Source: Lacrimispora sp. 210928-DFI.3.58
GTDB taxonomy: Bacteria > Bacillota > Clostridia > Lachnospirales > Lachnospiraceae
DNA length: 64,000 nucleotides
Assembly (NCBI RefSeq): GCF_020554865.1
Contig: NZ_JAJCIC010000001.1
Location: forward strand, 219,898-283,897
Direction: 5' to 3'
In this document: positions 41,770-51,100 of the stretch, piece after piece
Position numbering within the stretch: the first letter of the stretch is position 1
How the letters are laid out: every line of letters starts with the position of its first letter
Translations under genes and position numbers: made by a program
Notes under the pieces: model-generated
Databases searched by the model: none
Told to the model about the DNA's origin: nothing
Seen by the model: the letters and a program-made list of their open reading frames with translations, nothing else

Positions 41770-42996
41770 ATGTTAAATAAGAAGACAGTTGACGATTTAA
41801 AGGATTTACAGGGCAAGAGAGTGCTGGTGCGCTGCGATTTTAACGTACCGTTAAAGAATGGCGAGATCACTGACGAGACACGTATCGTAGCAGCTCTTCC
41901 AACGATCCAGAAGCTGATCGGCGAGGGTGCAAAGGTTATCCTGTGCTCCCACTTAGGCAAGGTAAAGAATGGCCCCAACGAGGGTGAGTCCCTGGCTCCT
42001 GTTGCAAAGCGTCTTTCCGAGAAGCTGGGCAAGGAGGTTGTATTTGTTGCTGATTACAACGTAACAGGCGAGGCAGCTACCAATGCAGTAGCAGCTATGA
42101 AGGACGGCGATGTCGTTCTGCTTCAGAATACACGTTTCCGCGGCAAGGAAGAGACAAAGAACGGCGAGGAGTTCAGCAAGGAGTTAGCTGATCTGGCTGA
42201 CGACTATGTATGCGACGCATTCGGTTCCTCCCATAGAGCACATGCATCTGTAGAGGGCGTTACAAAGTTCATCTCCGCAAAGGGCGGCACCAACGCAGTT
42301 GGCTATCTGATGCAGAAGGAGATCGACTTCCTGGGCAATGCAGTGGAGGATCCGGTCAGACCATTCGTTGCAATCCTGGGCGGCGCAAAGGTTGCTGACA
42401 AGCTGAACGTAATCTCCAACCTTCTTGAGAAGTGCGATACCCTGATCATCGGCGGCGGCATGGCATTTACCTTCTTAAAGGCACAGGGCAAGGGCATTGG
42501 CAACTCCCTGGTAGACGATACAAAGCTTGATTACTGCAAGGAGATGATGGAGAAGGCCGAGAAGCTGGACAAGAAGCTCCTTCTTCCTGTTGACACCACC
42601 ATCGCAGCAGCATTCCCGAACCCGATCGACGGACCTGTTGATGTAAAGGTTGTTTCTGTTGATGAGATCCCGGCTGACATGGAAGGCCTGGATATCGGTA
42701 CAGAGACTGCAAAGCTGTACGCTGAGGCTGTAAAGTCTGCAAAGACCGTTGTTTGGAACGGACCAATGGGCGTATTTGAAAACCCAACTCTGGCAGCAGG
42801 CACCATCGCTGTAGCAAAGGCTCTGGCTGAGACAGAGGCTACCACCATCATCGGCGGCGGCGATTCCGCAGCAGCAGTAAATCAGCTGGGCTTCGCTGAC
42901 AAGATGAGCCACATCTCCACAGGCGGCGGCGCTTCCCTGGAGTTCTTAGAGGGCAAGGAGCTGCCGGGCGTTGCAGCTGCTGACGACAGGCTGTAA
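41770..42996 (+). CDS. pgk: Phosphoglycerate kinase
   Basis: The 408-residue enzyme has the N-domain motifs [20 protein letters not shown] and [13 protein letters not shown], and the nucleotide-domain motifs [17 protein letters not shown] and [13 protein letters not shown], ending with [13 protein letters not shown]. It makes ATP from 1,3-bisphosphoglycerate. AAAAGGAG precedes the ATG. It follows the gap terminator by 41 bp, so it needs readthrough or its own promoter in the short spacer, where none is clear. Confidence 0.98.
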   Translation: MLNKKTVDDLKDLQGKRVLVRCDFNVPLKNGEITDETRIVAALPTIQKLIGEGAKVILCSHLGKVKNGPNEGESLAPVAKRLSEKLGKEVVFVADYNVTGEAATNAVAAMKDGDVVLLQNTRFRGKEETKNGEEFSKELADLADDYVCDAFGSSHRAHASVEGVTKFISAKGGTNAVGYLMQKEIDFLGNAVEDPVRPFVAILGGAKVADKLNVISNLLEKCDTLIIGGGMAFTFLKAQGKGIGNSLVDDTKLDYCKEMMEKAEKLDKKLLLPVDTTIAAAFPNPIDGPVDVKVVSVDEIPADMEGLDIGTETAKLYAEAVKSAKTVVWNGPMGVFENPTLAAGTIAVAKALAETEATTIIGGGDSAAAVNQLGFADKMSHISTGGGASLEFLEGKELPGVAAADDRL

Positions 42997-42999
42997 GCA

Positions 43000-43024
43000 C
43001 TTAGTGAGGTTTCTTCAAGCTTAG
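43000..43024 (+). repeat. Third copy of the 25-nt motif, after pgk
   Basis: CTTAGTGAGGTTTCTTCAAG followed by CTTAG matches the motifs at 41596 and 41641 with several changes that keep the same spacing. Confidence 0.5.
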
Positions 43025-43046
43025 CCGAGTGAACGATCCGAGATAT

Positions 43047-43139
43047 TTCTATAAAAAGTCCGCCGCCTGATAGGCGGCATGCATTCAGGTATGCCCAATG
43101 CGCGCGGTGATGCGCTGGCTGCCGGGTGCATGAAGGTTT
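43047..43139 (-). repeat. Family A repeat, reverse copy with internal deletion
   Basis: On the minus strand it reads CAAACCTTCATGCACCC, then GGCATACCTGAATGCATGCC, GCCTATCAGGC and GGACTTTTTATAG. About 20 bp of the middle are missing. It lies between pgk and tpiA in the orientation opposite to the genes. Confidence 0.7.
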
Positions 43140-43156
43140 GATGAAAAATCATAACG

Positions 43157-43186
43157 GCCCTGAGCTGGTTTACCCCGGCTCAGGGC
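43157..43186 (+). promoter_or_regulatory. GC-rich hairpin in the tpiA leader
   Basis: GCCCTGAGC pairs perfectly with GCTCAGGGC with a 12-nt loop. There is no T run, so it is an uncertain terminator or mRNA-stability structure. Confidence 0.45.
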
Positions 43187-43237
43187 GGTCTGGGTTTCCT
43201 GCAGAGCGGGGAACCTGTAATGGGAAGGAGAACAATC

Positions 43238-43990
43238 ATGGCAAGAAAGAAAATTATCGCAGGCAACTGGAAGATGAATATGACACCTTCAGAGGCCGTT
43301 GCTCTGGTAAATGAGTTAAAGCCGCTGGTAGTAAATGAGGATGTGGACGTGGTATTCTGTGTGCCGGCCATTGACATTATCCCGGCAATGGAAGCAGCAA
43401 AGGGGACCAATATCAACATTGGCGCAGAGAACATGTATTTTGAGGAAAAGGGCGCTTACACAGGCGAGATTTCCCCGAACATGCTGGTAGACGCAGGTGT
43501 GAAATACGTGATCATCGGTCATTCTGAGCGCCGTGAGTACTTTGCAGAGACAGACGAGACTGTTAACAAGAAGGTATTAAAGGCCTTCGAGCACGGCATC
43601 ACTCCGATCATCTGCTGCGGCGAGTCCCTGACTCAGAGAGAGCAGGGCATCACCATTGACTGGATCCGCCAGCAGATCAAGATCGCCTTCTTAAATGTAA
43701 CAGCAGATCAGGCCAAGACAGCAGTGATCGCTTACGAGCCAATCTGGGCAATCGGCACAGGCAAGGTTGCAACTACAGAGCAGGCAGAAGAGGTTTGCGC
43801 AGCTATCCGCGCTTGCATCGGCGAGATCTACGATGAGGCAACTGCAGAAGCGATCCGCATCCAGTACGGCGGCTCCGTATCTGCTTCCTCTGCACCGGAG
43901 CTGTTCGCACAGGCTGACATTGACGGCGGCCTGGTAGGCGGCGCTTCTTTAAAGCCGGATTTTGGAAAGATCGTAAACTACAATAAATAA
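43238..43990 (+). CDS. tpiA: Triosephosphate isomerase
   Basis: The 250-residue TIM barrel starts at the ATG at 43238 ([15 protein letters not shown]), 7 nt after AAGGAG; a longer reading from 43220 has no support. Catalytic Lys is in GNWKMN, His in [11 protein letters not shown], Glu in [12 protein letters not shown] and the phosphate loop near GGSVSASS. It interconverts dihydroxyacetone phosphate and glyceraldehyde 3-phosphate. A hairpin follows the stop. Confidence 0.98.
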   Translation: MARKKIIAGNWKMNMTPSEAVALVNELKPLVVNEDVDVVFCVPAIDIIPAMEAAKGTNINIGAENMYFEEKGAYTGEISPNMLVDAGVKYVIIGHSERREYFAETDETVNKKVLKAFEHGITPIICCGESLTQREQGITIDWIRQQIKIAFLNVTADQAKTAVIAYEPIWAIGTGKVATTEQAEEVCAAIRACIGEIYDEATAEAIRIQYGGSVSASSAPELFAQADIDGGLVGGASLKPDFGKIVNYNK

Positions 43991-44005
43991 GCATAGACAG
44001 AACAG

Positions 44006-44056
44006 TGCCCTGTGGCCCTGGAGCGCGTATGCCTCCAGTACGGCGGCAGGGCATTT
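44006..44056 (+). terminator. Hairpin between tpiA and gpmI
   Basis: TGCCCTG pairs with CAGGGCA, with an inner CTGGAG/CTCCAG stem and TTT after it. It is a partial terminator at most. Confidence 0.55.
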
Positions 44057-44086
44057 AAGATATCAATTAGAAGGAGATAAGCAGAT

Positions 44087-45628
44087 ATGAGCAAGAGACC
44101 AACAGTATTAATGATCCTGGACGGCTACGGCTTGAACAGTAACTGTGAGCACAACGCTGTATGCGAGGGCAAGACACCTGTAATGGACCAGCTGATGAGC
44201 CAGTGCCCCTTTGTGAAGGGCGAGGCAAGCGGCATGGCAGTGGGTCTTCCTGAGGGACAGATGGGCAACTCTGAGGTAGGCCATCTGAATATGGGCGCTG
44301 GCCGTATTGTGTACCAGGAGCTGACAAGAATTACCAAATCCATCCAGGACGGAGATTTCTTCCAGGTTCCGGAGTTTTTGACCGCAGTGGAGAACTGCAA
44401 GAAAAATGATTCCGCACTTCACATGTTCGGACTGGTGTCCGACGGAGGCGTTCACAGCCACATTACCCACATTTACGGCCTGCTGGAGCTGGCTAAGCGG
44501 AACGGCCTGAAAAAGGTTTACGTACACTGCTTCTTAGACGGACGTGACACACCGCCGGAATCCGGCAAAGACTTCGTGGCTCAGCTGGAAGCAAAGATGG
44601 CAGAGCTGGGCGTAGGCGAGGTGGCATCCGTTATGGGACGTTATTACGCAATGGACCGTGACAAGAGATGGGACCGCGTGGAGCTGGCTTACAAGGTTCT
44701 CACAAAGGGTGAGGGCAAGGAAGCAGACAGCGCCACCGCAGGCATCCAGGCATCCTATGACGATGGAAAGGCAGATGAGTTCGTTGTTCCGTTTGCAGTG
44801 ATGAAGGACGGAAAGCCAACCGCTACCATCCAGGATAAGGATTCCGTGATCTTCTACAACTTCCGTCCGGATCGTGCAAGAGAGATCACCCATGCATTCT
44901 GCGATGACGAGTTTAACGGCTTTGCAAGGGAGAAAAAGCTGGATCTGGTATATGTTTGCTTTACGGACTACGATGAGACCATTGTAAATAAGCTGGTTGC
45001 ATTTAAGAAGGAGAGCATCACCAACACCTTTGGCGAGTTCCTGGCAGCCAACGGCAAGACCCAGGTAAGGATCGCTGAGACAGAGAAGTATGCCCACGTG
45101 ACCTTCTTCTTTAACGGCGGCGTGGAGGAGCCAAACGAGGGCGAGGACCGCATCCTGGTTCCCTCTCCAAAGGAAGTTGCCACCTACGACTTAAAGCCGG
45201 AGATGAGTGCAAACGGTGTTTGCGACAAGCTGGTTGAGGCCATCAAGTCCGGCAAATACGATGTTGTCATCATCAACTTTGCTAACCCGGATATGGTTGG
45301 ACACACCGGCGTGGAGTCCGCAGCTATCAAGGCCATTGAGACCGTAGATGCCTGCGTTGGCCGCGCTGTGGAAGCCATCAAGGAAGTGGACGGCGTGATG
45401 TTCATCTGCGCTGACCACGGAAATGCAGAGCAGCTGGTGGACTATGAGACAGGCGAGCCATTTACCGCCCACACCACCAACCCTGTTCCCTTTATCCTGG
45501 TAAATGCAGACCCATCCTACAAGCTCCGGGAGGGCGGCGCCCTGTGCGACATCATTCCGACTCTGATCGAGCTTATGGGAATGGAGCAGCCTAAGGAGAT
45601 GACGGGTAAGTCCCTGCTGGTGAAATAG
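44087..45628 (+). CDS. gpmI: 2,3-bisphosphoglycerate-independent phosphoglycerate mutase
   Basis: The 513-residue enzyme has the alkaline-phosphatase-like metal motif VLMILDGYGLN, the catalytic Ser in QMGNSEVGHLNMGAGR (about residue 62), HCFLDGRDTPPESG in the transferase domain, and the metal sites FANPDMVGHTG and CADHGNAEQLVD. It interconverts 3- and 2-phosphoglycerate using manganese. AGAAGGAG precedes the ATG. It closes the glycolytic group and is followed by a strong terminator. Confidence 0.98.
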   Translation: MSKRPTVLMILDGYGLNSNCEHNAVCEGKTPVMDQLMSQCPFVKGEASGMAVGLPEGQMGNSEVGHLNMGAGRIVYQELTRITKSIQDGDFFQVPEFLTAVENCKKNDSALHMFGLVSDGGVHSHITHIYGLLELAKRNGLKKVYVHCFLDGRDTPPESGKDFVAQLEAKMAELGVGEVASVMGRYYAMDRDKRWDRVELAYKVLTKGEGKEADSATAGIQASYDDGKADEFVVPFAVMKDGKPTATIQDKDSVIFYNFRPDRAREITHAFCDDEFNGFAREKKLDLVYVCFTDYDETIVNKLVAFKKESITNTFGEFLAANGKTQVRIAETEKYAHVTFFFNGGVEEPNEGEDRILVPSPKEVATYDLKPEMSANGVCDKLVEAIKSGKYDVVIINFANPDMVGHTGVESAAIKAIETVDACVGRAVEAIKEVDGVMFICADHGNAEQLVDYETGEPFTAHTTNPVPFILVNADPSYKLREGGALCDIIPTLIELMGMEQPKEMTGKSLLVK

Positions 45629-45654
45629 AAGGATCCTAGAAACAGATAAACAGG

Positions 45655-45696
45655 CCGCCCGGTATGCTGCAGCTTTCAGCAAATGCCGGGCGGTTT
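45655..45696 (+). terminator. Terminator after gpmI
   Basis: CCGCCCGG pairs with CCGGGCGG, with an inner GCTG/CAGC stem and TTT. It lies in the spacer convergent with the antiporter gene. Confidence 0.75.
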
Positions 45697-45743
45697 CCCT
45701 GCCTTTTCTATGTTTTCCCAATTCGTATTTTCGGTCCCGTTTG

Positions 45744-47021
45744 TTAGGCTATTACAGGGGGCTCTTTTATTTTTCCGGTCTTTTCGGCTTTTTCCTTTTT
45801 CCGTTCTTTTTTCTTTTCCTTCTCTTTGGAGCCTGGAATACTTCCGGACATTCTGATCGCCCATTTTGAGCAGGCAGGCCCTACCATCTCGTATAGAAGG
45901 CCGCTGGAGAGAATAATGGTGGAGAGCATTTCACCGCTCTGGCCCGGCAGCATGCGCTGGCCCAGAACAGCAAGGCCGATGGATACTCCTGCCTGGGGGA
46001 TCAAGGCAAGGCCGAAATAGCGCCGTATCTCAGGTGAGGCATGGATCACGGCAGCGCCTAAGGAAGCGCCCGCGTATTTTCCCAATATCCGTACTAAAAA
46101 GTAGATCACGCCGATCATCCCGGCTTGTGCCAGGCTGGGCAGGGACAGGCGCATTCCGGACAATACAAAGAACATGACAAGGAGCGGCGGGGTGAACTGG
46201 TTCAGCTGCTTAAACAGATGCTTATTGCCGCAGGAATTTACATAAGCCGTGCCGCAGGCCATACAGGCCAGCAAGGGAGATACATTTAAAGCTGTGCACA
46301 GACCTGCAGTTGCCATGATGACAACACAGGCCAGCACCAGGCTGTGGTCCTTGCTCCTGCGCTTGTGGATCAGGCGGCTTAACAGGATGCCGGAAAAGAG
46401 GCCTGCTCCCAGAGACAGAAGGTTTAAGGCCACAGGCAGGAGCACCTGGGAAAGGGTCATACTGCCCGCAGTACCGCTTGCCTGGACAATGGCTGTGCAG
46501 ATGCTGAAGGCGATCAAAGCCACAGCATCATCCAAAGCCACCACCTGGAGGATGGTGTCAATAAAGGGGCCTTTGGCCTTGTACTGGCGGATCGTCATAA
46601 TGGTGGAGGCAGGCGCAGTGGCGCAGCCGATGGCGCCCAAAAGAAGGCTGAAGGGCATAGACAGACCCAAAAGGAGCATGGCTGCAGTGATAAGGATGCC
46701 TGCGGTGAGCGACTCAAAAAGGGTCAGCACCACCATGCGCATTCCGTTGGCCTTCAGGGAGCTTAAACGGAAATATTTTCCTACTCCGAAGGCGATAAAG
46801 GCCAGGGCCAGGTCTGTAATGAAATCCATGTGCTTGATATATTCCTGCGGGATCAGGTTCAGGCACCAGGGGCCGATGGCCACCCCTGCAAGGATATATC
46901 CGGTCACGTTGGGAAGATGAAGCTTTTTTGTAGCGCGTGTAAAGAGAAAAGCGGATGCCAGCATAATGGTGATGGCCAGGATCACACCTGCTGTTCCGAG
47001 ATCTGATAAAAATAATGCCAT
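45744..47021 (-). CDS. CPA2-type cation:proton antiporter (Kef/Na+-H+ exchanger family)
   Basis: The 425-residue membrane protein has 12-13 helices typical of the CPA2 family (NVTGYILAGVAIGPWCLNLI at the start, the acidic ion-binding pair in VVALDDAVALIAF, helical GKYAGASLGAA near the end). The last 30 residues form a Lys/Glu tail (KEKEKKKERKKEKAEK), probably cytoplasmic and unusual. It exchanges sodium or potassium for protons. AAAGGGG precedes the ATG at 47021. It is divergent from a LysR gene, which probably regulates it. Confidence 0.9.
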   Translation of the reverse strand: MALFLSDLGTAGVILAITIMLASAFLFTRATKKLHLPNVTGYILAGVAIGPWCLNLIPQEYIKHMDFITDLALAFIAFGVGKYFRLSSLKANGMRMVVLTLFESLTAGILITAAMLLLGLSMPFSLLLGAIGCATAPASTIMTIRQYKAKGPFIDTILQVVALDDAVALIAFSICTAIVQASGTAGSMTLSQVLLPVALNLLSLGAGLFSGILLSRLIHKRRSKDHSLVLACVVIMATAGLCTALNVSPLLACMACGTAYVNSCGNKHLFKQLNQFTPPLLVMFFVLSGMRLSLPSLAQAGMIGVIYFLVRILGKYAGASLGAAVIHASPEIRRYFGLALIPQAGVSIGLAVLGQRMLPGQSGEMLSTIILSSGLLYEMVGPACSKWAIRMSGSIPGSKEKEKKKERKKEKAEKTGKIKEPPVIA

Positions 47022-47063
47022 ATCACAGCACCCCTTTCAAACATTTTGATTGATTATATGCAC

Positions 47064-47083
47064 ATTTGGTGATAAAATCAAAT
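47064..47083. promoter_or_regulatory. Probable LysR box between the antiporter and lysR genes
   Basis: ATTTGGT-N6-ATCAAAT is a 7-bp inverted repeat (one mismatch) in an AT-rich divergent spacer, with the T-N11-A layout of LysR-type sites. Confidence 0.5.
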
Positions 47084-47140
47084 GATAATATTTAATCAGC
47101 CTATAAAAATAATTTATAATTCTAAAAAGGGGGAATGGTG

Positions 47141-48031
47141 ATGTTCGATGGAAAGGCAAGTACATTGCTTGCAGTAGTGGAGACAGGGAGCTATACAAAG
47201 GCCGCCCAGAAGATGAACCTGACCCAGCCTGCTGTCAGCCACCAGATACGCCTGCTGGAAAGCGAATTTGACATCAAGCTGTTCTACAGGGCAAAAAACA
47301 AGCTGAAATTGACGCCCCAGGGGAAGATCCTGGTCCAATATGCCAGAAGGGCAGCGGCTGTCTATGCCAATGCATGTCAGGCCATTGAGGACAGTAAGAC
47401 AGAGACCAGCCATCTGAATGTGGGGATCACCCCTACGGCAGGCGAGACCATTATCCCTCAGGTGCTTGCAACTCTTTGCAATGAAAATCCGGGGATACAT
47501 ATAAATATTTGTATGAATACCATTCAAAAAATTTATACCCGTCTGAAGGCTTATGAGCTTGACTTTGCGGTGGTGGAGGGGGCTGTGCCCTCGAATGATA
47601 TCATATCCACGGCTCTGGACACGGATTACCTGTGTCTGGCTGTTTCACCGATCCACAGACTGGCCAGGGCCAGGACCGTATCCTTAGAGGACATACGCCA
47701 TGAGAAGCTGATACTGCGGACCAGGAGTGCAGGAACCAGGCAGCTGTTTGAGAAGCACCTGACAGCAAGGGGAATGGATCTGTCAGAATTCAATGTGATG
47801 ATGGAGCTGGACAATGTTGCTATGATAAAGGAGCTTGTGAGCATGGATCTGGGGATCACTATTATTGCAAAGAGCGCCTGCAGGGATGAATGCGCCGGAG
47901 GCCGCCTGGCAGCGATCCCCATTGAAAATTCATCCATGGTGCGCCAGATCGACATTGTATATCTGAAGGATTTTATGCATATGGAGGTCATAGAGACCAT
48001 GCGTGAAATTTATGATAAGATGGGGAACTAG
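47141..48031 (+). CDS. LysR family transcriptional regulator
   Basis: The 296-residue protein has the LysR HTH (TLLAVVETGSYTKAAQKMNL then TQPAVSHQIRLLESEF) and a two-lobed effector domain. I use the ATG at 47141 because the in-frame ATG at 47135 sits only 1-2 nt after the AAGGGGG ribosome site, while this one is about 7 nt away. It is divergent from the antiporter with a likely LysR box between them, suggesting control of ion homeostasis in response to an unknown ligand. A CTAGTGC/GCACACTAG hairpin overlaps its stop. Confidence 0.92.
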   Translation: MFDGKASTLLAVVETGSYTKAAQKMNLTQPAVSHQIRLLESEFDIKLFYRAKNKLKLTPQGKILVQYARRAAAVYANACQAIEDSKTETSHLNVGITPTAGETIIPQVLATLCNENPGIHINICMNTIQKIYTRLKAYELDFAVVEGAVPSNDIISTALDTDYLCLAVSPIHRLARARTVSLEDIRHEKLILRTRSAGTRQLFEKHLTARGMDLSEFNVMMELDNVAMIKELVSMDLGITIIAKSACRDECAGGRLAAIPIENSSMVRQIDIVYLKDFMHMEVIETMREIYDKMGN

Positions 48032-48110
48032 TGCACGTGCCAGCACACTAGTGCAACATGCGAAACTCAGGTACGGGGGGCTTCCATTTTCCGGGTAAAT
48101 GGGATAAAAT

Positions 48111-48337
48111 AAAAAATAGTTGAGCGCCAGGGCGCGAAACTATTTGCTACGCAAACAGAGCGAAGCGGAGTTTGCGGTTCCCGTACGTTTTTATGAAGCG
48201 AGGAACGAGTGTAATAAAAAATAGTTGAGCGCCGGAGCGCGAAACTATTTGCTGCGCAAACGAAGCGAAGCGGAGTTCGCGGTTCCCGTACGTTTTTATG
48301 AAGCGAGGGACGAGCGTAATAAAAAATAGTTGAGCGC
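48111..48337 (+). repeat. Tandem repeat, two 105-bp units plus a partial third
   Basis: Units start AAAAAATAGTTGAGCGCC at 48111, 48216 and 48321. Each can fold a hairpin AATAGTT-GCGCC/GGCGC-AAACTATT and a second one CGCAAAC/GTTTGCG, then reads CCCGTACGTTTTTATGAAGC. It fills most of the 372-bp gap before the ABC transporter gene, and no gene lies there. It is not a CRISPR array: units are too long and have no variable spacers. Confidence 0.8.
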
Positions 48338-48403
48338 TCTTAAGGGGAGTGCAGAAAAACAGCCCGGCCTATGGATCCGGGTGGGAATACAGGAGTATGG
48401 ATT

Positions 48404-50179
48404 TTGAACGAGAAAAAGAGAATGAAAACTGGGAAGCTGTTAAAACGATTTCTTCCTTATTATGGAAAGTACAAGGGGGTCCTGTTCTTCGACCTGTTTT
48501 GTGCAGCGCTGACGACCATAGGAGAGCTGGTGCTTCCGCTGATGCTGCGCTATATCACGAACCAGGGGATGCGGGATCTGGCATCTCTCACAGTGGGGAC
48601 GGTTGTGCGCATAGGAGCATTGTATCTGGTTCTGCGGATCATTGATTCCCTGGCAGCCTACTACATGGCTTATACGGGCCACGTGATGGGTGTTTATATC
48701 GAGACCGATATGCGCCAGGATATGTTTGAACATTTACAGATGCTGTCTGACAGCTATTACAGCAACACAAAGGTGGGCCAGATCATGTCCAGGATCACCA
48801 GCGACCTGTTTGATGTGACGGAGTTTGCCCATCACTGTCCGGAGGAGTTTTTTATTGCTGTTTTGAAGGGCGTGGTATCCTTTGTGATCCTTTCCGGCAT
48901 TAACCTGGAGCTGACCCTTCTTATTTTTGTCATGATACCGGTCATGATCCTTTCATGTACCTGGTTCAATATGAAGGTAAAGGAGGCCTTCCGCAAGCAG
49001 AGAAACCAGATCGGTGAGCTGAATGCCCAGATCGAGGATTCCCTGCTGGGAAACCGCGTTGTGCGTGCCTTTGCAAATGAGCCTGTGGAGATCGAGAAGT
49101 TTGGAAAAGGCAACCAGGCCTTTATGAAGATCAAGAAGCATACCTACCGTTATATGGCGGCCTTTCAGATCACCACCCGTTCCTTTGACGGTTTGATGTA
49201 TGTGATCGTCATTGTGGCAGGAGGCATTTTCATGCTCAAGGGAAAGATCGCTCCCGGCGACCTGGTAGCGTATACGCTTTATGTTACCACCCTTCTCACC
49301 ACCATCCGCCGGATCATTGAGTTTGCGGAGCAGTTCCAGCGGGGCATGACGGGAATTGAGCGTTTCCAGGAAATTATGGAAGTGATGCCTGATATTAAGG
49401 ATAAAAAGGGAGCAAAGCCCCTGGAGGATGTGAAGGGGGCCATCGAATTTGAGCATGTGAGCTTTGAATATCCCGATGACCACAATCCGGTGCTGCAGGA
49501 CATCAACCTGAAGGTAAGGCCTGGGGAGCGCATTGCCCTGGTAGGCCCCTCCGGCGGCGGCAAGACAACGCTGTGCAACCTCCTTCCCAGGTTCTATGAC
49601 ACTACAGAGGGAACCATCCGGATCGACGGAAAGGACATAAGGGATGTGACCCTGCGCAGCCTGCGGGGGAGCATCGGTGTGGTGCAGCAGGATGTATACC
49701 TGTTTTCCGGCTCTGTGTATGAAAATATCAGCTATGGACGTCCGGGAGCTTCCAGGGATGAGGTGATGGAGGCTGCGAAGCTGGCAGGAGCCCATGAATT
49801 TATTATGGAGTTAAAGGACGGCTACGATACCTATGTGGGAGAGAGAGGCGTAAAGCTTTCAGGAGGACAGAAGCAGCGCATCAGTATTGCCAGGGTATTT
49901 TTAAAGAATCCGGCTGTCCTCATACTGGATGAAGCCACCTCGGCTCTTGACAATGAAAGCGAATACCTGGTGTCCCAGTCTCTTGATAAGCTGGCAGTGG
50001 GGCGCACTACGCTGACCATTGCCCACCGCCTTACCACCATACAGGGCGCAGACCGGATCCTGGTGCTTTCCGGCAACCAGATCGTGGAGGAAGGAAACCA
50101 CAGGGAGCTTCTGGAAAAGAAGGGAATGTACTATCAGTTGTATGCCACAGCCAACAGGCTGGATCATGGACTGGAATAG
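48404..50179 (+). CDS. ABC transporter, fused permease and ATPase (exporter type)
   Basis: The 591-residue half-transporter has six helices in the N-terminal half (about 20-310) and an ATPase domain with Walker A VGPSGGGKTT, signature VKLSGGQKQR, Walker B AVLILDEATSALD and H-loop TIAHRLTT. It probably works as a homodimer exporting lipids, peptides or drugs, since no partner gene is adjacent. I choose the TTG at 48404 (NEKKRMKTGKLLKRF) because AGGAG lies exactly 8 nt before it. The leader contains the 105-bp tandem repeat. Confidence 0.92.
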   Translation: MNEKKRMKTGKLLKRFLPYYGKYKGVLFFDLFCAALTTIGELVLPLMLRYITNQGMRDLASLTVGTVVRIGALYLVLRIIDSLAAYYMAYTGHVMGVYIETDMRQDMFEHLQMLSDSYYSNTKVGQIMSRITSDLFDVTEFAHHCPEEFFIAVLKGVVSFVILSGINLELTLLIFVMIPVMILSCTWFNMKVKEAFRKQRNQIGELNAQIEDSLLGNRVVRAFANEPVEIEKFGKGNQAFMKIKKHTYRYMAAFQITTRSFDGLMYVIVIVAGGIFMLKGKIAPGDLVAYTLYVTTLLTTIRRIIEFAEQFQRGMTGIERFQEIMEVMPDIKDKKGAKPLEDVKGAIEFEHVSFEYPDDHNPVLQDINLKVRPGERIALVGPSGGGKTTLCNLLPRFYDTTEGTIRIDGKDIRDVTLRSLRGSIGVVQQDVYLFSGSVYENISYGRPGASRDEVMEAAKLAGAHEFIMELKDGYDTYVGERGVKLSGGQKQRISIARVFLKNPAVLILDEATSALDNESEYLVSQSLDKLAVGRTTLTIAHRLTTIQGADRILVLSGNQIVEEGNHRELLEKKGMYYQLYATANRLDHGLE

Positions 50180-50230
50180 GAAAGCCGGGAATTTATAGAA
50201 AATAATTGGGAGAAGCTACAAGGAGGCAAT

Positions 50231-51100
50231 ATGAAGATAGCAGTAGTGACAGACAGCAACAGCGGCATTACACAAAAGGAAGCAGAGAAGCTGGGGATCA
50301 TCGTTCTCCCGATGCCCTTTATGATAAATGAGCAGGTGTTTTTTGAGGATATTGATCTGAGCCAGGAGGCATTTTACAAGCGCATGGCAGAGGGAGCAGA
50401 TATTACTACCTCCCAGCCGGCGCCAAAGGATGTGCTGGAGCTCTGGGACAAGCTGCTGAGGGAGTACGATGAGATCGTGCATATCCCCATGTCCAGCGGC
50501 TTAAGCGGCTCCTGCCAGACAGCCATGATGCTGGCAGAGGATTACGGGGGCAGAGTTCAGGTGGTGAACAATCAGCGCATTTCCGTGACCCAGAGGCAGT
50601 CTGCCCTGGATGCAAGGGACCTGGCTGCCAAGGGATATGATGGGGCTGCCATTAAGGAGATATTGGAACGCACCAAATTTGACAGTACGATCTACATTAC
50701 CGTGGATACCCTGAAATACCTGAAAAAGGGCGGAAGGGTCACTCCGGCTGCGGCAGCGCTGGGAACGCTTCTGAGGATAAAGCCGGTGCTTACGATCCAG
50801 GGAGAAAAGCTGGATGCATTTTCAAAGGCCAGGACCATGAAGCAGGCCAAAACCATGATGCTCACAGCTCTTTCAAAGGATCTGGAGGGACGTCTGGGAG
50901 ATCCTAAGGGTGAGGACACCTGGATCCAGATCGCCCATACCTGCAATGAGGAGGCGGCAGAGGAGTTCAAAAAAGAAGTGGAAGCCATGTATCCTTCAGC
51001 GCCGGTCCATGTGGACCCTCTGTCACTGAGCATTGCCTGCCACATTGGTCCCGGTTCTCTTGCAGTAGCCTGCTGCAGGAAATTAAAGGAGCTGAAATAA
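50231..51100 (+). CDS. DegV family fatty-acid-binding protein
   Basis: The 289-residue protein has the DegV start KIAVVTDSNSGITQKEAEKL, MSSGLSGSCQTAMM in the lipid-head site and KKGGRVTPAAAALG in the middle. DegV/FakB proteins bind fatty acids for phosphorylation by FakA; no fakA gene is in the window. AAGGAGG precedes the ATG. The next gene, a kinase, starts immediately after the stop and the two are probably cotranscribed. Confidence 0.92.
   Translation: MKIAVVTDSNSGITQKEAEKLGIIVLPMPFMINEQVFFEDIDLSQEAFYKRMAEGADITTSQPAPKDVLELWDKLLREYDEIVHIPMSSGLSGSCQTAMMLAEDYGGRVQVVNNQRISVTQRQSALDARDLAAKGYDGAAIKEILERTKFDSTIYITVDTLKYLKKGGRVTPAAAALGTLLRIKPVLTIQGEKLDAFSKARTMKQAKTMMLTALSKDLEGRLGDPKGEDTWIQIAHTCNEEAAEEFKKEVEAMYPSAPVHVDPLSLSIACHIGPGSLAVACCRKLKELK

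Noticed and set aside
48111..48337. CRISPR array
   Set aside because: Units are 105 bp, nearly identical throughout and lack variable spacers; no cas genes are nearby.
48953..49795. 280-codon antisense frame under the ABC transporter
   Set aside because: No domain and fully covered by the ATPase domain on the other strand.
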